Source of the DNA: Chromera velia | Lineage: Eukaryota > Sar > Chromeraceae | Direction: 5' to 3' | Assembly: GCA_018398765.1 (NCBI GenBank) | Contig: JAHBMJ010000899.1 | Coordinates: 3,798-38,979, forward strand | DNA: 35,182 nt | Shown: one piece after another, positions 20,549-30,900 of the stretch | How the letters are laid out: the number at the start of each line of letters is the position of its first letter | Numbering within the stretch: position 1 is the first letter of the stretch | Program-made: the position numbers and the translations under genes | The notes under the pieces: model-generated | What the model saw: only the letters and a program-made list of their open reading frames with translations | What the model was told of the DNA's origin: nothing | Databases searched by the model: none

Positions 20549-21129
20549 GAAGAGAAAAGTTGGGAGAAATTGATTGACAATCCGATTCACCGTTTGACAA
20601 CCTTTGTCCGAACGGAGGGGCCACGGGGGAGACTAAGTGATCTCTGGTATAGGCGACGGGAGCGTATGTCGATAGAAGAAGAGACAGGAAGCCCCAGGGG
20701 GTAAGGGGGTGGGGCAGGCCGAGGAGCGGGTAAGGCGGTACTTCTCAGTTCTTCTTCAGAGGGACGCCCGAAAGGCTAGTACCCTCATTGCTGCATACCT
20801 AGGACCGGACTGATCAATCCTGGGGAGCAGTGTTCTGCTAGCTAGTAGTCCTAAAGTTCGGCCGCTTTAGGTGAGCATTCGCTAGCGTGCTCCTAGCTTG
20901 CAATATGACATGAATGCTCACAGACTGCCCTTTGCCATTGGGACACGATGGCTGGCGGGTTAAGTCACCTCATCATTCATTCATTCATATTATCTTTATA
21001 GAATGATAACCACTGCAGTAACCAATTCTTTGCGTTTTACCACATGAATTATACTGGTTGAAGTTTAGTTTAATGCATTTTTGGATCGTGTCTGTGCAAA
21101 GCCTGACGCAGCAAACGCTTAAATTCATT
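20549..21129. other. Intergenic DNA, 3' flank of adaptor gene
   Basis: No gene found. A GC-rich stretch 20600-20960 has short hairpin-forming words (for example around GCATTCGCTAGCGTGCTC) but no recognisable RNA family. The part nearest 21129 is the likely 3' untranslated region of the reverse-strand gene. Confidence 0.35.
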
Positions 21130-23147
21130 CTATGAACCTCCGCCAATAGACGCCCCAATCTCTGCCTGCAGCAGCCTTTGTACTGCTTGGACGAGAACGA
21201 AATCATTAGAACGAATTTGCAGACGGGCTCTTCCCTTGAGCTGACCCTCGCCAACTTCAAGCCTGCAGTTATTTGGTGGATATATGAGTGAATGAATGAA
21301 TGCAAGAATGACTAAGCCGATGAAGCAAAGCCCCCGACAGTCCAAAACAAACACAACTAATACAGCTCACTCACCCACTCACACACGCATGGATCCGTTC
21401 ACAGATGCCTTTACGCTCAGGGATGTGCGGAAAAGGCGAATGGAAGAAAACCGCATATTTTTTTTGCACATGCAGTTTTTGGCAGCGGATGAAAAAGGTA
21501 TTGGGAAACTCGCCCCGTCAACTGCCCCAGAGAAGAAAGGTCTAGAAAGAAAGAAATCCTGCTAACCAACCAACCTGACAAGAACCAGTGCCCCCATCTC
21601 GGGAGTCACCAAGTCCCCCCCGTCTCCCGCATTCCCCACCGCCCCTGCTGTGGGAATGCTCAGAGAGTTCACTGCCGAGGAGGGGAAAACGCCCGCGAAG
21701 AGAAGAGCGCTGGGGTTCGGGTCGAGGCCGTGGAGGAACTCGAGGGCCCCTCCCTGCATAGAAATAAGTCGACGCAGTCCATATCGATGCAGTAACAGAA
21801 AGAAAGAAAGAACACCATCTCATTCATGTACACACAATTTCACATCCATCTCGGGGAGGTTTGGAGGTCGTCCATTGAGTGAAGAAAAACTACCCGCTTG
21901 CTTGGGATGCAAGACCGCACACATTCGTATCACGCGCCTTCCTTCTTTTTTTGCACTTCCCATGCAGAAGGGGGGCAGACGCACACAAAATCCACCAGAG
22001 AAAGCGAGGGCCCGTTTGTGGTGTCACTACAGAAACGAAGGAAACCGAGTAGATCAGTTGAACCTTCGGTGACAACACGCTGCCACACAGAATGAACGTC
22101 ACTTACTCAACCAGTGTCAATATCTACTGAACTGTCTTTGTGCAAACAACGAGCTGTACAGCAATTCTAGAAAGCTCAAATGACGAAAATAATCCTACAC
22201 AGAAGAATGTTCTAGGGAGACCCAAAGTAAAGCAAAGAATGCCCCGAAGGGGAGGGAGGAATCGAAACACAAGGGAGAGATACGCGGTACAGCGCACTCA
22301 GACTGACGAGTTTGCACGCGACTGCAAGGTGCATCATGCTGCTCGCGTATCTCTGTGCAAGGTTGACCACCACCGTCCGCTCGTGCAAGAGGAACTGCTG
22401 GCTCTTCCAGACGCGGGAGAATTGGGGACCTGAAAGCTCTTTTGGACCCTGCAAAAAAGAAAAGAAAAGAAGCGTTGCGTTGCCTTCAGATATTCTTAAG
22501 GCATGCGTCACAGAAAAACGGAGGCAGAGAAAGAGAGAGCGCAGAAGAAGTCGGTAAGAACCAATTTCAACAAGAGAACGAAATCATGTCGCGGAACCTA
22601 TCAATCAATCAATGTCACGTGATTTTCATCCTGTCAATCGTCTGCCGTGCCATTTGCTTCGACGACTCTACGGGTGTTCACACTGACCGTGCATGGGAAC
22701 GAATCAAGTCCATATATTAATGAAAGGAGAGACTGACCATGAACTTGCAGACTGCTACCGGGAGGGTCAACTTCACCTCCTTCGGACTGTTGTCGGGCAA
22801 CCTGGACACACGAACAAAGAGGAGGGGGGGATGGGGGGTGCGAGGCGAAGAAAAGGTCAAGAATTCTGGGAGAGTAACGGACTTGTACGTTCAAAGTCTT
22901 TTGCCTCCGAGCTTCTCTGGTATCTGCTGTGCCCTTTTTAATTCTGTTTTTTTCTTTTTTGGATCGAGAGCTAAATTTCTCTCAATCCCCCCAACCACTC
23001 ACACACGTCCAGAAGTGGAGCACGAATGAGGAAGTCTGACTGGGAGAGAGAGAGACGAGACAAACATAGACGAAAACTGAGGGGCAGCGCGGGAACTGGG
23101 CCAACAGACCGTCGGACTTATCGGTGCAAACAGACAGACAGACAGCC

Positions 23148-23180
<33 letters not shown>

Positions 23181-23634
23181 GGCAGACAGACACAGCCGAA
23201 ACCCATACAACAGGAAGACTGACTGACAGGTAGACAATTTTGATGATTGGATAGTCCGCGAAGGGCGCGTGACACCTCACTTTCACTTGCTGCACGCACT
23301 CAGTAAGGAAGACGACCGAGGAAAGCGGAGAGAAACGCCGTTCGATGGAGCAGACAGCACGCCGAGTGGGACCAGCACACAAAGGGTACCCAAAGAAAAC
23401 GAAATAATCAAGAAGGATGCAGAAATGAACACCGGCAGACGGCCGGAAAGGGAGGTAGGAAGGAAGAGACGGGGGAAAGAAAAGACAGGTGGAACGAAGG
23501 AGAAATGTGAGAGAAGAAAAGAAAAGAAGGAAGCTCGGACGAATCGAAGCGACCCTTTACGGCTTGCCCCAAAGAATCTCAACATGTCCCGACGAGCAAC
23601 AGGCGACCTCAACTGCGACAGACCATCTCGATTC

Positions 23635-23720
<86 letters not shown>

Positions 23721-24424
23721 GAGAGAGAGAGAGAGAGACAGACACACACGTACCTGCACCACCTGTTGCCTTGCAAGCACAGTGGGTGCCACAGGAGAGG
23801 GGGCCATGACGAGCAGCCCGTCGGGGTTGTTGGTGAAGATGGACGACCTGAAGCTATGGAGCTCCCCTCTCGTCTTGTTTCCAAAGTAGAGGTTCAGGTC
23901 ACCCCCCACATCTACATAGGAGGCTTTGACACCAACCTGCACATGAATGCAGAGAGGTCCATGCGGGGTGGAAATAGAGAGAGTTGTTCAATCGAATTGC
24001 ATAGCATTGAAGCATTTTCTCACCTCTTTTCCTGGATGGGATCTCTTCATGCCCACTCACAGGGAGGAAAAAGGCAAAAACATAATTGAAAAAGTACACC
24101 CGTCAGTCTTCGCTCTTTTCTCATCTCTTCTGTTGTCTCACTGTTCCTTCCTGCGCACTCGCACACCTCCTGTAGTTCTTTTTCTTCTCTCACTTCTCCC
24201 TTTCTTTTTCCCACATGCATCCTTGAACATGACGGGAAGAGCTGCAGGGAAAGAAGTCCATATATAATGAGACATCGAGGCATACACTCACCCAGCACAC
24301 CGAGAAAAGAAAACAGGAGAACAAGAAAGGTACACACACAGTTGCCTTTTCGTCTTCCCCCCCCACCTGTAACGACTCATCCTCAAACAGCACCGCGTCG
24401 TTGTGGAGAATTAAGTTGCGAAAT
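21130..24424 (-). CDS. Exons 19-25: alpha-adaptin-like appendage
   Basis: Exons 24424-24367, 23936-23754, 23289-23228, 22801-22738, 22448-22308, 21753-21575, 21262-21130, all in phase. Sandwich part: NDAVLFEDESLQVGVKASY, LNLYFGNKTRGEL, QQVKVRCHAPFADYPIIKI, VKLTLPVAVCKFM. Platform part: LSGPQFSRVWKSQQ, GGALEFLHGLDPNPSALLFA, VRLEVGEGQLKGRARLQIRS, closing with an amphipathic helix. These match, in order and spacing, the alpha-adaptin ear (N-x-V-L-F-E, Y-G-N-K-T, L-P-V, R-W-K, D-P-N-P, L-R-L-E). The Trp of the R-W-K motif and both downstream Arg, known contacts for DPF peptides, are kept. There are two subdomains of about 270 residues, unlike the single gamma ear of GGAs. Confidence 0.85.
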
Positions 24425-25766
24425 CTGCAGGCACAAGAAGCAGCATATCTATTCATCAGCATCTATTTTTGATAATCGAATGGCACGAACAAAAACTGAA
24501 GGACCAAATCCAATCGCTGAAGGAGCATTAGAGGCACACGTCTTTCGACCTCCTTCAAAATTCCCGTCTGCAGAACAACCGACACGCCCGCCGATCCAAT
24601 TTCTTCGCTCGCAACGTCCGACCGTGCGAGTTTGAGCGTGCACGATAGCAGCATGTGCACACATGGATGAGTATGCACCCAATTAAGAAAAGCGTTGCCC
24701 ACCTCTCTCCCTTGGGACCCCCTCCCGCAAGCGCCCCCCCAGCCCCCGTCCCAAAATTCTCCGGCGACTCTCTCAGGGGACCCACTGCCCCCGTGCCCAC
24801 AGCTGCCGTCGGATAACTCGGGGGGGCAGGCAGATGCGAGGAGGACCTGTAAATGTCCTGACGAGCCGCATATCGTCCAGGCACGACCGCAGAAGCATAA
24901 GGACCCGGATTCATGTCCATTCCCCCGCCCTGGTCATCCCAGAGTTCTGCAGCAGGAGGGGCGTCAATGGCGAGGTCTCCCCTGTGGGTCTGGGGACGGA
25001 AAGACGCCCCCCCGTCTCCTGCCGCCCCCCTTGCTGAACCCGGCCAGTCTCGTCCCCTCATGCCCCCCGCAGATGCTGTGTGGGGCCGCAGAGAGTTCAG
25101 AGAGTTCTCGAGGGGGGAATCTGACGGCGCTGCGGCAGGGTCCTGCAAGCAGGCGTGGGCACAAACCAGAAATAAATGGAAATAGGTATGCATTATTGTT
25201 GCATCAGTGTGAAGAGGTGGGTTCTCCAGAGCATATGGAAGTGTAGAAGGAGATTCGGACACTCATGAAGAAAGGAAGAGGGAAAGGAGAGAGGAACGTT
25301 CGACGAGTTATACAAAGGAGGAAATACAGAAGAAGCGTGACTTCCGAGCGAAAGAAAGCACAGAAGTACGGCGGAAAAGCGAGAAAAACTTCCAGCTCTC
25401 GCTCACACACAGACATAGAGACAGAGAAACAAGAAAGAGGTAAGTCTAACCTGAGAATTGAAGAGATGTTTCAGTTGCCTCAATTCCTGCAATCATTCAG
25501 TCCTCATTGGACAGGAAAAGAGATGGAGAGAACAGCAGCAGGGAGAGCAGGCTTCACTCTCATCCCGCCTTATGCCCCTCCGTCGAAATCAAAACACATA
25601 GACTCAAAATACAAAATCCTTGTATTAATAACAAGACATCACAGAAAACCTCTCCCGCAAACATGAAGAAATAAAAAACCCCGGGCTGAAAGACTCCTCA
25701 GAAAACTCCCAAAAGCTGCGACCCCCAACCTCCACACCCCAGAAGGAGAGTCACCCTCCCCAAGCA

Positions 25767-25852
<86 letters not shown>

Positions 25853-27875
25853 CGAACGACTCAACCTATCGATCCATCAATCTGCCCCCTTTCCGATCCG
25901 ATCAGCCCTCTCTCGTTCTTCCAAAAAGAAAACCCACATACGTTCTTCGCTTCCCTCTAAAGCCCTTTCTCGATCTGACAGACCTTTTGTGTCTTCGTGT
26001 GTGCCACATTCAGGTCCAGAAGCTCTCGGTCGAGGTCAGAGATCTTTAAGTCCGCCTCTGCACATGCAAACAAGTGCCGCATATTGTCAGTGAACAGATA
26101 TAGAAGGTCAACAAGCAGAGATGCTCAAATCGGCCGTTGCAGGAGGAAGGGAAAAGAGAAGACACAGGAGACAGGCCGTCACCGGCGTTCTCCTTCCAAT
26201 CCGCTCCCCCCTCGAGCTTTCTCATCCATCAATTCACTCACTCATTCATTGATGCAGCCGTCCACCCACAGACCGACGGACCGTTCAGACTCTCCGTGAG
26301 TGCAGAGGCTCGTGCGCTCTCCTTCATCCACATGTCCTTTGCGTGTGCGACCATCTGCTCCTTCTCCTTCAAATTCGCTTGGAGCCTCTCGATGGTCCCC
26401 ACCTTCTCCTGAACGCATACACGTGGGCATTGATTGTTCTGACGTTTATCCGTACATAGTGACCAGTCACTGTTTCAGCAGGGGGTCCAACTTTACAAGA
26501 GGAGCAGACAACGCAAAAACAGACTTCACCCGCTTCAGTCAGACAACTTAGCCAAACGCTCTTCCTTGACCCCTGCAGGCATAAATAAACTGACATTCAT
26601 TTCTTCCTCCAGAGCGTCGATTCTGCCTTCCATTTTGTCGATGTGCTCCTCTGCCCTCCTGCTCCTCTCCTTCCAAAGATCCAACTCCTCTACGAACTCC
26701 CTCCGCTCTGCCGCCATCTCTGCTGCCGTCTCGCTGCGGACCTGGGCCTGCATGCATGCATGCATGGAATGCATCACAGTGCATGGGTCGGGCAGTCAGA
26801 CAGATCGGGTATCTATTATCCATCAATTCGTGCGATGATCAGCATCCATGCATACGCCTCGCTTTCTCTCCGTCTTTCTCTTCCTTCTCCCTCCGCGCGT
26901 GTTCGTGTCCTGTGCGCGGGCCAATGCGTCAAGAGTGTCTATCGATGTGCACTGGCATGCCAAACATGTCTCTCTGGCCCTTTCCAATCTGATGTCTTCC
27001 CCCCTGCTCCTCTCTGCTTTTTCGATCGCTTTCCAACTCAACCGACTGTTCCTTGTGATATTAGAACTTCAGACCAGAAACAAAAGGCAATTTTTGGACC
27101 GAGGCGCTCTCTGCCACCCACACACCAACGACAAGCCAATTAACACCGTAATTTACATTGGGAGGGAACCTACCGACCTCAATCCGCGGCCTGAGCTCAG
27201 CCTCAACGCTGTCAAGTTCTCTTTGGAGGCCCTGGGAGACATGCAGACAAGAAAACGACATGGATTCTTTTTTGTTGTTGTGCAGGTCAACTGCCCGACA
27301 GATCGATAAGCGCGTATTCGTGATCGCTCACACGAATGCTCGATACAAAGACACTCATACACACAGAGGAAGAGAGAAACGAAGAGGATGAGAAGCAAAA
27401 AGGAGGCAGATATTCCAATGATGTCTATGCCGATCTCCGCGTGCCCACGGAGTGAGTCATGCTTGGCTCGCTAAAGATCAGACCGACAAAAGACGGGCAT
27501 TACTCAAACGATGTTTGAATGCGTCAAATTTCAATCCACAAGAAGATGCATTTTCGCATCTCAGAGTCAGTCATCCCTTTTGCAATCGACCCCCGACCTT
27601 TGCGTGCTCCCTCAGTCGCCCTTCACTCATCGTGCTTGGGTCCGGTGCCGCCCGTACCGCATGTCTGCTGGCAGCCCCGATGCTGCGTGCATCCCAGCCT
27701 GAAGGGGCGGTCGCGCCGTCTCCCTTGACTGCCCTCTCGAGCTCGTCTGTGTTGATGCGACCGAAACCCCCAACGCTCCCCGAGATCCCGTTCGCGTTCC
27801 CTTCTGCTGTTGGGGGGAAGGGGGGAGGCCCAGAGGCCCCGAAGGTCATGGAGGTCGCTGGACGCTGCTGCGGCC

Positions 27876-27906
<31 letters not shown>

Positions 27907-30900
27907 AGGAAAGAGAGAAAGAGAGAAAAGAGAGAAAAGAAAGAAAGAAAGAAAAGAAAGAAAGAAAGAAAGAAAGAAAGAGGGCATGCAGAGACGATGA
28001 ATACACAACGGCTCCAATTCTCACGTCCACTTCTTGTAGGGACACAGGGCAGCACCACATCAACTGAAAAAGAAAGAGGAAAAGAAGGAGAAACAAAAAC
28101 TTCTTTGGTGCATTGAGAACAGAAAAAACAACCAACTTGAGAAAGTTGACTGACCTTCAAGCCTCCCTCAGCTCCCCGATCTTCTCCCTCCACTCCTCCT
28201 CCAAATCGGGGCACCACCGAATCCCCTCCAAGTCCCCTTCCAGGCTGTCCATGTCCATTCTCATCGAAACCAAAACCAGAGGACAAACCGCCACCACCGT
28301 CCTGCAACAACGTGAGCATTTTTTTGATTTTTGACTTTTGTCGCTCCAACGGAATCTTCGTCATGAAATCATTTGGGCACACTGTGGGCGGAAAGAAAAA
28401 CCTGCCTGGCTGGAAAAGGATCACATGGGGGGTTCTACTTCGTTCTTCCTGTGTTCGCTCTCTCAGACTTCACTGTCGTGGGCACTTTCTGTGGCGTTTA
28501 CAGACAGAGGCAAAAGCAACAGCATAAGAAAAAAGTGAAGCGCAAATTCCTCTCTGATCCAAGAGGCGTTTCCCCCCGTAGGAGGAAGAGACGCTCTTTC
28601 CGTGATTTCACTATCCATATCCATATACTGAAAACAATGTGTGCATGTACCGACTGACCCCTGCCGCCTTTTTGCTCTCAGCACCGAACGCGGCGCTCCC
28701 CGCCGCCCCCAGTCCGAAGGCCGCAGTCGCCCCAAAGGGGTCCGCCCCCGCCGCCCCCCCTGCCTCAGCAGGAGAGGAGGAGGCCCCAAACGCCCCCGCA
28801 GCAGCTGGGGGGGCACCTGAGGTTGGAGGGCCCCCGAAAGCGTCGAAGGCACCCCATCCTGCAGACAGGCAAGGAGTGTGAATTAATTGAGATTCATTTT
28901 TCATCCTGTCTTCCAAAAACTCGTCTCAGCAGTGGGCGTCTGCCCTGGAGACAGGTCCTCCGTCTCTTTCCTCTCAACACCAAATACCAGATCAGATGCC
29001 TCAATTGGCAGATCAATATGTACGGAGCTCACATTCCTCATTTCTCTGCTTCTCCACCCTGATTTGCCGACAAAAGACGAGGCCCTCTCCAGCAAGGAGT
29101 GCTCATTACGCATGAAAGTGCACTCTGACGGAGAAAAAGAACCCTCTCACGCGGACAACTTTGACTGACCGCTGCTCAAATCTGCCCCCCCCGCCCCCCC
29201 TCCAGGAGGGCCTGTCGCATCAAAATCGAACGCCCCTGCCCCTCCGTTTGGAGACGCCTGCTGCGTCGCTGTCACCCCTGCTGCAGGTTCATCAAACCCA
29301 AACGCCCCTGCCCCTGCAACATCACCCCCTCCAGCAGAATCCCTAGCGCCTTTCTTCTTCCGAGATTTTGACGTCGACGTTCTTCCACCACCACTCGTGT
29401 CCATTCCTCCTGCGTCGAAGGCAGAAAGCACACCCGCGCCGCCAGTGGGGTCTCCAAAAGATGCGGTGGGACCCACCGCGGCGGCGCCACCACTGGTGGC
29501 CGCGTTGGCAGTCGCTCCTCCCCCTCCGCCCGCCGCCGCATTTTCCTCAGCCAGCCATCCAAAGGGATCGTCTGGATTCCCAGTCGTGGGAGGGGCCGCG
29601 AGGTCGTCAAACACGTTGGCGTCGCCCTGAGGCGACGGGGAAGGACCCTGCCCGCCGCCACCAGCAGCAGCTGCCGGCTCAGGGAATCCACTGGTGGCGC
29701 CCCCGAATGCCCCAAACCCAGGGGAAGGCTCTCGTGCGGGGGGAGACGCACTGATGGGAGGAACCGGGGGGTCCGAAGCCGGCATCGTTGTGGGGGCGTC
29801 AAACTGCAATCAATTTTCATGGTTGCAGATAAATCTTCTTCGTACGCATTTTCAACTTTGAAAAGGAGACAGAAGAGGCTCCGGAAGATGACTGTCAAAA
29901 TACGAAAAACAAAAAAAAAATGAACAGTCACGCTACTCCGTCAAGCAGATTGAGAATGCAAACTGAGAAAGAAGGGCAAGAACAGAAGACGAAAAACACG
30001 AAATGCAAGTCTGCTGACCCCCACGGCAGCCGCAGAAGCTCCGAGAGCGTCTCTAGAGTTCCGTCGGACCCCGGACCCCGGACTGGCACTCGGCATGGCC
30101 GGTGGGGGGTCAATGCTCATCCCCGGGGGCATTCCGGAGCCCCCCCCAGCCCCCCCCACAGGACTTGGACTTGCTGGTTGTGCGGACGGGGAGGTTGGTT
30201 GGAATCCCCTCCGTGCCCACTCCTCATACGCTTCTATGGCCCGACTAATGGTGTCTAGGGTCTGAAGACACAGAGAAGAGAGAGAGGAAATGAATGGCTT
30301 TAAAGGGAGACGAGTCAAATGAATGTGATCGGCAAAAAAAAGTGTTAGCGCATTCTCAGAAATGAGGGACGAGTGCTGGTGATCAGAAAAGAGACGGCAG
30401 CACCCTTCTTTGGAGGGAAGAGATCAGCCTCTTTTCGCAGACGCAGAAAGTGCCAACACATGAGTACATGAATGTCCATCTGTCTACCTGTGTATACGAA
30501 AGAGAAAATCTTAGCCAGACACGAGTGTATCTCCTTCTCTCTCTGCCCACTCCACGACGGACGTTTGTGACCCTGTCGAAATCCTCCAGCCTCCCTTCCT
30601 CTACAGCAAGTTGCGCCTCCTCCTGGAGTCCCCCGTTTTGGAACCTGTGATGCGTTTGAAAAGAAAATCTCATCATGAACAAATGGGACATATTCGTACA
30701 GACATGTGTACCCACATACTGCGAGGCACTTCAAGGAGAGCGGAAGGAGATGGTATCCATCTACGATTCGCCCTTCTTCATTGGGGTGGGTCTGGTAAAT
30801 TGCACATTACAGATCACAAAACGACGAATCTGACAGTCAATCAATCGCTCACAATAGGTCAGAACACGGGCATTTGGCCGACCAGACAGACTACTCGTGT

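Noticed and set aside
21130-24424. Reading the ear exons as an ordinary AP-2 alpha subunit gene
   Set aside because: No alpha-adaptin trunk helices are encoded upstream; the in-phase upstream exons are coiled coil, hinge, GAT-like and VHS-like.
25765-25849. Regular repeats that might suggest a CRISPR-like array
   Set aside because: Pure AGCC tetranucleotide repeat with no spacers, in a eukaryotic intron.
27571-28135. Long reverse-strand ORFs with Phe/Leu/Ser repeats
   Set aside because: Produced by the (TTTC)n microsatellite; only the part from 27867 to 27598 is kept as exon 13.
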